This document shows positions 1 to 6,967 of a DNA stretch of 8,140 nucleotides, in pieces. How positions within the stretch are numbered: the first letter of the stretch is position 1; every line of letters begins with the position of its first letter. The translations under genes and the position numbers were made by a program. Under the pieces are notes generated by a model. The model was given only the letters and a program-made list of their open reading frames with translations. It did no database searches and was not told where the DNA came from. Source of the DNA: JAICIG01 sp035532215 (GTDB lineage: Bacteria; Planctomycetota; Planctomycetia; Pirellulales; JAICIG01); the NCBI GenBank assembly GCA_035532215.1, contig DATKRK010000392.1, positions 1 through 8,140 of the forward strand, given 5' to 3'.

Positions 1-151
1 GCCGCGGCAGCGAAGCAAGGAGAGTTTGCGTTGGGCTCTTCGCCCGACGCGATGAACCGAGCTTGGCTTGCCAAGGCCCGCGGCCAGCGGCTGCTCAAAC
101 GTCACTCCGCGGAAGGCCGTGTGAGCGAGCGTTACGTTCCGCCGCCCGACG
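1..151. other. Unassigned sequence upstream of the SPFH remnant
   Basis: I recognise no gene here. The frame that carries the SPFH tail downstream is interrupted by TGA stops at 53-55 and 122-124. Frame 1 is open (it includes the stretch MNRAWLAKARGQRLLKRH), but it continues through the SPFH tail in the wrong frame and matches no family I know. The piece could be foreign sequence joined to the broken SPFH gene, a repeat element, or decayed coding sequence. I cannot tell which from this window. Confidence 0.4.
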
Positions 152-289
152 GCCAAGCTGCTCGAGGACAACCCGACGCTCATGCGGCTGCGCGAGCTAG
201 AGATCCTCGAAAAGGTCGCCGCCAGCAGCAAGCTCAACGTCGTGCTCGGCGAGAAGGGATTGGCCGAGCGGGTCGTGAACCTGCTGTAG
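152..289 (+). pseudogene. C-terminal remnant of an SPFH/band-7 (slipin-like) protein
   Basis: The frame ending at the TAG at 287-289 reads AKLLEDNPTLMRLRELEILE, then KVAASSKLNVVLGEKGLAER and VVNLL. This is the typical C-terminal tail of bacterial SPFH (stomatin/prohibitin/flotillin) membrane-scaffold proteins, in which an LMRLRELE helix is followed by a short hydrophobic end. Only about 46 codons are recognisable, against roughly 250-350 in whole family members. Going upstream, the frame meets a stop at 122-124 and offers no start codon before the internal ATG at 182, so this is not an intact gene merely cut by the window edge. The break lies between about 125 and 151. A frameshift, an insertion, or a sequencing error could each explain it. 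The family call is good; pseudogene status is likely but depends on the base calls here. Confidence 0.65.
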
Positions 290-303
290 TGCAAGGTTGA
301 AGC

Positions 304-345
304 GACAAACGCCCCTGGCGGCCTTCGGGCGCCAGGGGCGTTGTC
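304..345 (+). terminator. Strong hairpin terminator after the SPFH remnant
   Basis: Arms 308-320 and 330-342 pair perfectly over 13 bp (AACGCCCCTGGCG with CGCCAGGGGCGTT) around a 9-base loop. Three more pairs can form outside after one bulged A (304-306 with 343-345). It begins 15 bases after the SPFH stop codon. No long T-run follows, only TTGTC, so it is a GC-rich stem rather than a textbook intrinsic terminator. It could also stop transcription arriving from the convergent kinase operon on the other strand. Confidence 0.75.
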
Positions 346-720
346 ATGCGCTGCGGCGCAAGCGAACGCAGGCGACTGATCGACGTCCCGACCGGTAGAG
401 TTTCGGTCGCGAATCCTTGGCGCCGGCCCCTGACGCTCAAAAGATCGCTTGGCTCGACGGCGGTCGACGATCCGAATTTGGGTCTCGCGCGTGGCCCCGC
501 TCGGCGATCGATCGCTCTTCCTCTAACTAATTACGTCGGGCTAGCGGACAAAAATTTGGTAAAGGCAACAACGTTCGGCTATGTTGGTCGGGCACGATGG
601 GCCCAGGCTTTTTACTTCGACGGCGACCTGTTGTTGCTCGGCGCCGCCGGTTGGCTGCTGGTCGCCCCATCCTGCCGATCACCGCAGCTGCTCGCCGGCC
701 GTCGACATCACGCATGAACG
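346..720. other. Gene-free spacer between convergent transcription units
   Basis: I find no supportable gene, RNA or mobile element here. Short open frames exist on both strands but have no ribosome-binding site or recognisable motif. The only structure seen is a 7-bp inverted repeat (GGCGACC at 622-628, GGTCGCC at 660-666) with a 31-base loop, about 55 bases past the end of the minus-strand operon. It lacks a U-run and is weak support for an operon terminator. Confidence 0.6.
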
Positions 721-1617
721 TCAGTTGACGCTTCGCCGCTTGACCAACGTGATCGCATTGCCAGCATCGTTGAAATGCACCTCGTCCATGAACACGCGGA
801 TCAAGACGAGCCCATGTGCCGCACCAGCGGCCAAGCAGGAGGGATCGAGCTTCGCATCCGGCAAGGCTGCATAATTGAAGCCCCGGCCATCGTCTTGAAT
901 CGTTATGCGGGCGGCATCGTGCGAGAACTCCGCGTCCACGTGAACTCGGCGTTCATTGTAGGGGGGCTGTTCCGAGCGCGCCTGCCAAGAGCGATCGATC
1001 GCAGCGTCGACGTCGGGCAACCGTGGCCCGTGCGACCCGAATTCCAAGTTGCCGTGGAACATGGCATTGCGGATGGCTTCCCCCACGGCCTTCGCCAACC
1101 GCCTGCCGTTTTGTTGGTCGGTGATCTTGATATCGCACGCAGTCGCTCGGGCGTGAGCGGCTACATCTCCGATTAGCCGGGGATCGTTTTCAAGCACATA
1201 GCGAAACTCTTCGAATTGCAGGCAGGAAAGCAGCCGTTCCTGACTGCCGCCGTCGGACAATGCCAGAACGCTTTGCACTGCGGGGGGCAAATCAATCGCC
1301 AAGCGGCTCTTGGGAACGTAGTCCACCGCGCCTTGGATCAACGCCTCCAATGCGATCTCTTCGCTGCCATGCGCGGTCATCAGAATCACGGGGACATGAG
1401 GGAACTGGCGAGAGACTCTTTGCACCAGCTCCAGCCCGTCCATGCCGGGCATTTGCAAATCCGTCACGACGGCGAGCGGGAGGCGCACTTCGAGATGCTC
1501 GAGCGCTTCGGCGCCGTCGGAGGCATATTCGACGTGAAACTTTCCCATGTGCTCCAGCATGCCCCCTGCAAGTTGGCGGTCTACTGCTGAGTCGTCCACG
1601 ATCAGCATGTGGTTCAT
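721..1617 (-). CDS. Response regulator with C-terminal RsbW-like GHKL ATPase domain
   Basis: This is a cytoplasmic two-domain protein of 298 residues. The receiver domain (about 3-120) has the acidic pair D8/D9, phospho-acceptor D53 in VVTDLQMPGMDG, switch T81 and K103, so it should accept phosphate normally. A linker (about 125-150, with ENDPRLI) leads to a HATPase_c domain of the RsbW/SpoIIAB type (about 150-295). That domain has N-box E180 and N184 in GEAIRNAMFHGNLEF, G1 box DDGRGF (242-247), and the terminal stretch GLVLIRVFMDEV. Family members bind ATP and act as serine kinases or anti-sigma switches. That this one does so under receiver control is inference. It is the last gene of the kinase operon, 67 bases after its paralogue (1685-2611). 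The start at 1617 is preferred over an upstream ATG at 1683 because of a strong Shine-Dalgarno and because the receiver fold begins there. No DNA-binding domain is present. Confidence 0.9.
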   Translation of the reverse strand: MNHMLIVDDSAVDRQLAGGMLEHMGKFHVEYASDGAEALEHLEVRLPLAVVTDLQMPGMDGLELVQRVSRQFPHVPVILMTAHGSEEIALEALIQGAVDYVPKSRLAIDLPPAVQSVLALSDGGSQERLLSCLQFEEFRYVLENDPRLIGDVAAHARATACDIKITDQQNGRRLAKAVGEAIRNAMFHGNLEFGSHGPRLPDVDAAIDRSWQARSEQPPYNERRVHVDAEFSHDAARITIQDDGRGFNYAALPDAKLDPSCLAAGAAHGLVLIRVFMDEVHFNDAGNAITLVKRRSVN

Positions 1618-1624
1618 AAATCCG

Positions 1625-1630
1625 TCCTCC
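1625..1630 (-). promoter_or_regulatory. Shine-Dalgarno that fixes the start at 1617
   Basis: The minus strand reads GGAGGA here, 7 bases before the ATG whose first base is 1617. An in-frame ATG 22 codons upstream (1683) would add MSLTTRLFHAVARRLLRRED, which lies outside the receiver fold. The position of this site argues for the shorter protein. Confidence 0.8.
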
Positions 1631-1684
1631 CGGCGAAGAAGGCGCCTCGCCACCGCGTGAAAAAGTCGCGTCGTCAAACTCAAG

Positions 1685-2611
1685 TCAAGCGCCAGCGTGG
1701 GAAGATTCAGTCTCGGCGACGAATTTCGACATCCTCAACTCATGATTGGCTTCGTCGTAGCCGACCTCGTCCATGAGCGCGTGAATGAGCGTCCGGCCGC
1801 GCTTGTAGCCGGCTTCGAACTGTTCCATGTCGTCGTCGCCCCCAAGGAGCGCGCCGAAGCCGCGTCCTTGATCGCAAATCTTGAAGGTGGCTTCGTTCGC
1901 CAAGATGCGGACGTTGACGCCGATTCTACGCTCGCGGATCCGAGGCTCGCGTCGCCGTTCTTCCAGCAGTCTCTGGATGAAAAAGTCGTCAAGTTCCCTG
2001 CGGACTTTCGCCAGCTCCTGTTCGTCGATTTCCAGGTTCCCTTGGTACATTGCACTCAGGAGCGCCTCTTCCAGCGCTTCTCCGACGCGAATGCGTTCCA
2101 CCAGGCTGGCAAATCCCACGCCCGCCATGATTTGCCGGACCAGGCGTCCAAGCTCGCGAATCAGATCGGGGTCGTTGTCCAAGGAAAATCGACAGTGATA
2201 TACCAGCAGACACTGGCTGAGTCGCTGGCGGCAACGGTCAGCAGCCGCAACCTCCGCCACGCGGCGAACCGTCTCGATCAGGCGTTCCGCCCTTTGGGCC
2301 TTCGGCACGTAGCTGGCGGCGCCTGCTTCCAATGCCTGCACGGCGGTCGATTCATCCCCATACGCAGTCATTAAGATGACGGGGATCGTTGGGTCACGAA
2401 GGCGAACCGCGCGAACCAGCTCGAGGCCGTTGAGGCGCGGCATCACCAGATCGGTCACCACGAGATCAGGCGGCGATTCGGCGATCTTTTCCAAGGCTTC
2501 TTGACCGTTCTCCGCCAGTTCAATTCTAAAGCTCGGATCTCGGCCGAGGATGCCTTTGACGAGCAGCCGTTCCACGAGCGAATCATCCACGACGAGTATT
2601 TTGGTTGTCAT
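1685..2611 (-). CDS. Response regulator with divergent RsbW-like GHKL domain (N-box Asn to Ser)
   Basis: This 308-residue paralogue of the next gene has the same order of domains. The receiver (about 4-120) is complete: D9/D10, phospho-acceptor D54 in VVTDLVMPRLNG, T82 and K104. The linker carries LDNDPDLI (144-151), matching LENDPRLI in the paralogue. The GHKL domain (about 145-298) keeps E182 and the G1 box DQGRGF (247-252). However, the N-box reads EEALLSAMYQGNLEI, with S186 where the family and the paralogue have the Mg-ATP-binding Asn, and Gln190 where His is usual. The C-terminal lobe has YKRGRTLIHALMDEV. A charged stretch (about 196-229, rich in Arg/Glu) may form a helix. ATP binding or hydrolysis may therefore be weakened; this is inference from alignment by eye. 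The start has a good Shine-Dalgarno (AAGGAGA) 5 bases upstream. It is the middle gene of the operon, 74 bases after the kinase. Confidence 0.9.
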   Translation of the reverse strand: MTTKILVVDDSLVERLLVKGILGRDPSFRIELAENGQEALEKIAESPPDLVVTDLVMPRLNGLELVRAVRLRDPTIPVILMTAYGDESTAVQALEAGAASYVPKAQRAERLIETVRRVAEVAAADRCRQRLSQCLLVYHCRFSLDNDPDLIRELGRLVRQIMAGVGFASLVERIRVGEALEEALLSAMYQGNLEIDEQELAKVRRELDDFFIQRLLEERRREPRIRERRIGVNVRILANEATFKICDQGRGFGALLGGDDDMEQFEAGYKRGRTLIHALMDEVGYDEANHELRMSKFVAETESSHAGA

Positions 2612-2685
2612 GTTGTTCTCCTTGCCGGTCGATCCCCAAGGTCGAATCTCAAAGGCCCCGCTTGGTTCCTCGCTGGTCCGAGTTT

Positions 2686-5600
2686 TCAGCGTCGCTGGTT
2701 TTGGGAATGCGAAGTATCTTGGGCAGTGTCAAGCGACGTACGACCGCCTAGAAACTCCAGCAATTCGGCTTGCATCAACTTGACTTGTCGCTCAAGGATG
2801 GCAAGCGACTCGGCGATGTCCAAACTGCCGTCGGCCGCCGTGTTCTCGATGTGAAAGGCAACGTGCTCCGCAACTGCGACCCCAAAAATGCGGAATTGAC
2901 CCTTGAGCGAGTGCGCGGCACGATGTAGTTCGGCGAAATCATTTTTGCCAAACGCGCGTCGCATCTGAGTCATCAATGCAGACGATTCCGACAAGGAGGT
3001 TTTAACGAGCTTGCGGAGCAGCGTCCGATCGCCCTGAACCGCTTCCAGTGCGGCCGACCAATTCACCATTTCTCCCTGAGCCCGGCCGAGCCGCGATTGA
3101 CTCGCTACGTCCTCTGGCGACTTCCCTTCCCCGGCGCCGGGAAGGGCATCCTGGCCCAGGATCCGGCTGATGGCCGCGAACAGCTCGCGCGGACGAATCG
3201 GTTTGGAGACATAATCGTCCATCCCCGCCGCCAGGCAGCGCTCGCGGTCGCCTTTCATCGCGTTAGCCGTCATGGCGATGATCGGAGTGTGCCGGCCGCT
3301 TTGCTGCTCCTGATCGCGGAGGATCCTTGTCGCCTGCAGACCGTCCATCGTGGGCATCTGCACGTCCATCAAAACTAGGTCAGGCTGGTTGCGGCGGCAC
3401 AGCTCGACCGCATCGCGGCCGTTGTCGGCCACGTCGACGCGGTGACCGTATTTGCTCAATAGCCCGACTGCGAGCTTTTGATTCACAAGGCTGTCTTCCG
3501 CCAACAGAATCTTCAGCGGGCGGAGGGGCCGATGCTCGGCGGTGCGGTCGCCTGCCGTCGAAGGCTCCTCCGCGTCCGTCCCCTGCGGCCGCGCGCCCAT
3601 TGCGAGCAGGACGGCATCGAACAGTTCCGATTGCTTGATCGGCTTGGTCAGATACCGGGCGATATCGAGTTCGCGGCAACGGGGAATGTCGCCCATGCGG
3701 TCGCCTGAACTGAGCATCAAGATGATCGTGCCCGCTGACAGTTGAGGATCCTGCTTGATTCGGCGCGCCAGCTCGAATCCATCCGTCCCCGGCATATGGG
3801 CATCCGTAATCACGAGCTGGATCGGCCTGCCTGTCTGCCGCCTGATGCGCATCTGTTGTAGAGCGGGCTCGGCGCCATCGGCCGTCGCAGGCGACGCGCC
3901 CCAACTGGTCAGCATCTCGTTCAGAATCTGTAGATTCGTCGCATTGTCGTCGACGATGAGTACCGGCAAGTTGCAAAGAACCTTCGTCTCGGCGGGACGC
4001 CGTACAGCGCTCGCATCGGGCGGCACTCCGAACCGCGCGAGGAAATGGAAGACGCTCCCGCGATTCACCTCGCTTTCGGCCCAGATGCGTCCTCCCATCA
4101 AATCCGCCAGCCGCGAGGAAATCGCCAGCCCCAAGCCGGTCCCTCCAAAATGCCGCGCGGTGGACGCATCGGCCTGTTCGAACGCTTCGAACATCCTATT
4201 CAACTTTTCGTTGGGGATGCCGATCCCCGTATCGCGCACGCGATAGTGCAGGATGATCGGCGCCGGAGAGCCGTTCGGAGCAGCCCGTTCGCCGTCAACC
4301 CGAACGGATGCACTCGACGAACTCCTCGGACGCTCCTCGACCTCGACGCTCACCTCCACTTCGCCCCGTTCCGTGAACTTGATCGCGTTTCCCGCCAGAT
4401 TCACCAGAACTTGCCGCAGTCTCGAAGGATCGCCGATGAGCGTCGCAGGCACGTCGGGAGCGATGCGGCAGAGCAATTCCAGGCCCTTGCCGTGGGCACG
4501 CAGCCCGAGCGCCTTCATCGTGTCGCCAACCGTCTCGGCATGATCGAAGGCAACCTGCTCCAGGTCGAGCCGGCCTGCTTCGATCTTGGAGAAGTCGAGG
4601 ATGTCATTGATCAGCGAGAGCAGCGATTCGGCCGAATCCTTGACCATTTTCAAGTATTCCCGCTGCACGTCCGTCAAGGCCGTATCCAGCGTCAATTCCG
4701 TCAGTCCGATCACGGCGTTCATCGGAGTGCGGATTTCGTGACTCATGTTGGCGAGAAACTCGCTTTTTGCCCGGCTGGCCGACTCGGCGAGTTGCTTGGC
4801 GCGTTGCAACTCTTGCTTGGCGCGATGAGATTCGGTGACGTCGCGGAAGACGACCACGCCCCCGCACACCTCGCCCGAATCGTCTTTCAACGGACGAGCG
4901 TTCACGTGAAGCCAGCGGAGTTCCGGAGAATCGGCGCGACGCAGCACGAACTCGTCGGTGTCGACGGATTCCCCTCGCATCGCGCGGGCCAACGGAAGCT
5001 CTTGCGAAGGGAACAGCGTTTCGCCGTCGAGAAGGTAGCACCCATAGGTTTCGGACCATTCGCTGGGGGGCACGTCCAGCGGCTCCGTGCCGAGGATGCG
5101 TCGGGCCGCCGGATTGAAAAGGAGGACCTTTCCAGCTTCGTCGACGACGATTACGGCCTCGCTCATGCTTTCCAGCACGCTCTTCAAAATCCGCGTTTGG
5201 CGGTACGATTCTAGCTGCGACTGGTTTAATTCGGCGGCGCCCAGCGCAATGCGCCGTTCCAGCCAACTCCGCGATTTGGCCAATTGCTCGGCCATGTGGT
5301 TGAACGACGCCCCGAGCAAGCCCAATTCGTCGGTCGAGGCTACGTTCACGCGCGCATCCAAGTTGCCTGACGCCAGCGACGCGGCAGCGTCCGTCAACTT
5401 CACGATCGGGCGAGTCAAACGGCTCGCCAGCCCATAAGCGGCGAGGCCGCCCGCCAAGACAAAAGCCGCTTGGGCAATCCAAAGAATCCGCCGCAAGCGA
5501 CCCGTGGGCGCATAGGCTTCGGCCAGGCTCATTTCGACGACCAATCCCCAGGGCTTTCCGCCCGGCGGGCCATAGACAACGGGCCGGTAAGCAGCCAGCA

Positions 5601-6447
5601 CGGGCTGGCCCCGGTCGGTTAGGATCTCGGCGCCCGCCTTGCCTTGGCAGGCCGCCTCCAGAGCCGGATTCGGTTCGGCCTGCAGAGAGCGCGCTTGCGG
5701 CTCGTTCGAAACGAGTACGCCGTCGAGCTTGTTTGGCGTGCACGTGCCGAACGAAACGGCTCCGGTTTCACCCAATCCGTCCTCGTCGAAGACGGCGTGC
5801 ATTAGGGAAGTGACGTCAAGTTCGCCCATCAAAACGCCCGTCGCGACACCCTCTTTCGTCAGCACGGGCGCGGCCACTTCGGTCCAATACCGGCCGCCGC
5901 GCCGTTGCGGGGAGCCCAAAAAGCCTCGGCGCATCCCTTGCTCGAAGAGCGCGCGATCGGAGACGGCTTGCCCGAACAATCGCCCTTGAGTGGCCGCGAT
6001 CACTTTGCCTTGCAGGTCGGCGATCCAAAGCTGGCGAAACCCGCCGGCCTCTCCTCGGGCGGCGGCCAGCAGACTCTCGATCTCCTGGCGGAAGAAAGGC
6101 TCGTCGATGTTGCCCGCCTCGCGATCCGCCATCAGCCGGCCCATCCGCGTGCGGCTGGCAACGAGCGCCACGTCGCGCAATTCTTCTGACGCAGATGCTT
6201 CCAAGAGACCGGCTCTCGCTCGAGCAATCAGCTTGAGCCGTTCGTGGACGTCGTCCAGAAGCATGCCTTGGGCAAGCAGATAGGCGACATGACCGATCGC
6301 TCCGGTGACCGCCAGGATGGCCAGCGTCAAAAACAAAACATGCTTGACCAACAGCGAATTGCGCGGATTGAGACGGGCAGTCGCGCTACGCGCCGATGGC
6401 TTTGGCGGCCGGACGTGCCGGTCGCGGCGGATTAGGCTCGCATGCAT
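2686..6447 (-). CDS. Membrane hybrid sensor histidine kinase: dCache-HAMP-PAS-HisKA-HATPase-REC-REC-HPt
   Basis: This 1253-residue inner-membrane phosphorelay kinase is organised as follows. A basic N-terminus is followed by TM1 (about 33-60). An extracytoplasmic region of about 260 residues looks like a double Cache sensor (for example FRQLWIADLQGKVIAAT at 137-153). TM2 is at about 321-341, HAMP at 342-393, and PAS at about 420-540 (SEAVIVVDEAGKVLLFNP, then FRDVTES). HisKA has phospho-acceptor H570 in FLANMSHEIRTPMNAVIG. The ATPase has N-box N687, DTGIGI (739-744) and GGTGLGL (768-774); a Ser/Pro/Gly-rich insert of about 25 residues lies at 705-730. Receiver 1 has D833/D834, D882 and K935. 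Receiver 2 has E984/D985, D1028, T1060 and K1082. The C-terminal HPt has H1179 in AAHSLKG. All catalytic residues expected for a BarA/ArcB-like relay are present. The start at 6447 has a modest Shine-Dalgarno (AAGAGG). It is first in the operon and presumably feeds the two downstream receiver-ATPase proteins. The ligand is unknown. Confidence 0.95.
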   Translation of the reverse strand: MHASLIRRDRHVRPPKPSARSATARLNPRNSLLVKHVLFLTLAILAVTGAIGHVAYLLAQGMLLDDVHERLKLIARARAGLLEASASEELRDVALVASRTRMGRLMADREAGNIDEPFFRQEIESLLAAARGEAGGFRQLWIADLQGKVIAATQGRLFGQAVSDRALFEQGMRRGFLGSPQRRGGRYWTEVAAPVLTKEGVATGVLMGELDVTSLMHAVFDEDGLGETGAVSFGTCTPNKLDGVLVSNEPQARSLQAEPNPALEAACQGKAGAEILTDRGQPVLAAYRPVVYGPPGGKPWGLVVEMSLAEAYAPTGRLRRILWIAQAAFVLAGGLAAYGLASRLTRPIVKLTDAAASLASGNLDARVNVASTDELGLLGASFNHMAEQLAKSRSWLERRIALGAAELNQSQLESYRQTRILKSVLESMSEAVIVVDEAGKVLLFNPAARRILGTEPLDVPPSEWSETYGCYLLDGETLFPSQELPLARAMRGESVDTDEFVLRRADSPELRWLHVNARPLKDDSGEVCGGVVVFRDVTESHRAKQELQRAKQLAESASRAKSEFLANMSHEIRTPMNAVIGLTELTLDTALTDVQREYLKMVKDSAESLLSLINDILDFSKIEAGRLDLEQVAFDHAETVGDTMKALGLRAHGKGLELLCRIAPDVPATLIGDPSRLRQVLVNLAGNAIKFTERGEVEVSVEVEERPRSSSSASVRVDGERAAPNGSPAPIILHYRVRDTGIGIPNEKLNRMFEAFEQADASTARHFGGTGLGLAISSRLADLMGGRIWAESEVNRGSVFHFLARFGVPPDASAVRRPAETKVLCNLPVLIVDDNATNLQILNEMLTSWGASPATADGAEPALQQMRIRRQTGRPIQLVITDAHMPGTDGFELARRIKQDPQLSAGTIILMLSSGDRMGDIPRCRELDIARYLTKPIKQSELFDAVLLAMGARPQGTDAEEPSTAGDRTAEHRPLRPLKILLAEDSLVNQKLAVGLLSKYGHRVDVADNGRDAVELCRRNQPDLVLMDVQMPTMDGLQATRILRDQEQQSGRHTPIIAMTANAMKGDRERCLAAGMDDYVSKPIRPRELFAAISRILGQDALPGAGEGKSPEDVASQSRLGRAQGEMVNWSAALEAVQGDRTLLRKLVKTSLSESSALMTQMRRAFGKNDFAELHRAAHSLKGQFRIFGVAVAEHVAFHIENTAADGSLDIAESLAILERQVKLMQAELLEFLGGRTSLDTAQDTSHSQNQRR

Positions 6448-6495
6448 GGCAAGGCCTCTTAGCTGCGAAGGCGCCCATTATGACTTCCTAGTAGT

Positions 6496-6533
6496 ATTCT
6501 ATGCGCACGCAGGCGCACGGAGTCCCCCGTCAA
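6496..6533 (-). promoter_or_regulatory. Weak promoter candidate for the kinase operon, with a direct repeat
   Basis: On the minus strand, TAGAAT (6496-6501) differs from the -10 consensus at one base and would place transcription start about 40 bases before the kinase ATG. TTGACG (6528-6533) resembles a -35 box, but the spacing of 26 bases is too wide for a normal sigma-70 promoter. At the usual 17-base spacing there is no -35 match. Two copies of CGTGCGC (6503-6509 and 6513-6519), one helical turn apart, lie directly upstream of the -10-like box and could be an activator or repressor site. Confidence 0.25.
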
Positions 6534-6639
6534 CCAGGGGATGCGGCGGCGCCGTTCGAGCGCCCTGCGGTTCGCAACCGTTTCGCAATCACAGTTCCTC
6601 GCCGTGCGGTTCTGAAATGCGCTTCGACGTTCGGCCGCG

Positions 6640-6727
6640 TACGAATTCCTCGAAGAAAACGGCCTGAAATATGCGATCGGATACTCGTTTCCCCGACGGC
6701 GGGGTTGGTCGTCCGCCGCCCGATGCG
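6640..6727 (+). pseudogene. Decayed fragment of an IS1380-type transposase
   Basis: Bases 6640-6684 read YEFLEENGLKYAIGY, which closely resembles the IS1380-family DDE transposase segment YEFLEEHGxxYAIRLPAN. After a shift from frame 1 to frame 2, bases 6704-6727 read VGRPPPDA, the VGRPP motif that follows a short way on in the same proteins. The distance between the two pieces is shorter than in whole transposases (about 34 against roughly 60 bases), so a small deletion with a frameshift is likely. No start, stop context or terminal inverted repeats are visible. It is called from remembered family motifs only. It could instead be a chance similarity, but two ordered motifs make that less likely. 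Confidence 0.5.
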
Positions 6728-6891
6728 GTTAGCTCTCGATCAGCCTGTACTCAGCGCAGCCATGCCCGAGGCCTTCGAGCCGCATGCACCGTACCCAGCT
6801 TCGCGGCAAAATAGCGGCTTCGCGTAAAAAGAAGCGATTGGCGCATAAAGTGCGGACAGCCGGTTCCGATCTTTTTCTTTCTCTGGGACAA

Positions 6892-6909
6892 CGCTTTCCG
6901 TGGAAAGCG
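6892..6909. repeat. Perfect 8-bp inverted repeat upstream of the DUF11 gene
   Basis: CGCTTTCC (6892-6899) and GGAAAGCG (6902-6909) are perfect reverse complements separated by two bases. As DNA it is a palindromic site suited to a dimeric regulator; as RNA it would form a 7-bp hairpin with a 4-base loop. It lies about 60 bases before the start codon at 6968, preceded by a pyrimidine-rich stretch (6869-6883). Confidence 0.5.
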
Positions 6910-6946
6910 GGCCGTTCTGATTGAGCGGCGGGTCCGGCCCATTTTT
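6909..6946 (+). terminator. Terminator-like hairpin in the leader of the DUF11 gene
   Basis: GGGCCG (6909-6914) pairs with CGGCCC (6935-6940) across a 20-base loop, and ATTTTT follows at once (6941-6946). A GC stem followed by a T-run resembles an intrinsic terminator, and it ends only 10 bases before the Shine-Dalgarno of the downstream gene. It might end transcription from the left or act as an attenuator. The short stem and large loop make it weak. Confidence 0.3.
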
Positions 6947-6967
6947 GGATCAAGTTGGAGAGTACCC

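Larger units (their letters stand above)
6448..6967. other. Divergent intergenic region between the kinase operon and the DUF11 protein gene
   Basis: About 520 bases lie between two divergent starts. I see a weak promoter candidate near 6496-6533, a transposase relic at 6640-6727, a direct repeat GCTTCGCG (6798-6805 and 6817-6824, one start every 19 bases, each followed by an A-rich stretch), and two hairpins at 6892-6940. An open frame on the plus strand (6501-6827, 108 codons) has no recognisable motif and runs through the relic out of frame, so I do not call it a gene. I found no convincing -35/-10 pair for the rightward gene. Confidence 0.6.

Noticed and set aside
622..666. Inverted repeat as terminator of the kinase operon
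   Set aside because: The 7-bp stem has a 31-base loop and no U-run on the minus strand, so it is mentioned only in the spacer description.
1618..1683. N-terminal extension of the last regulator to an ATG at 1683
   Set aside because: The receiver fold begins at the internal ATG, which has a GGAGGA site at ideal spacing.
1697..2374. Plus-strand open frame (225 codons) opposite the middle regulator
   Set aside because: It is antisense to a well-supported receiver-GHKL gene and shows no domain.
4045..5214. Long plus-strand open frame (389 codons) opposite the histidine kinase
   Set aside because: It lies wholly antisense to the HisKA, PAS and ATPase coding sequence, has no family motif, and long antisense frames are expected in GC-rich genes.
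4604..5743. Second minus-strand open frame (379 codons) inside the kinase
   Set aside because: It is an alternative frame of the same strand with Arg-rich, motif-free translation, while the kinase frame carries all catalytic motifs.
6501..6827. Plus-strand open frame (108 codons) in the divergent intergenic region
   Set aside because: There is no Shine-Dalgarno and no recognisable motif, and it crosses the transposase relic in a third frame.
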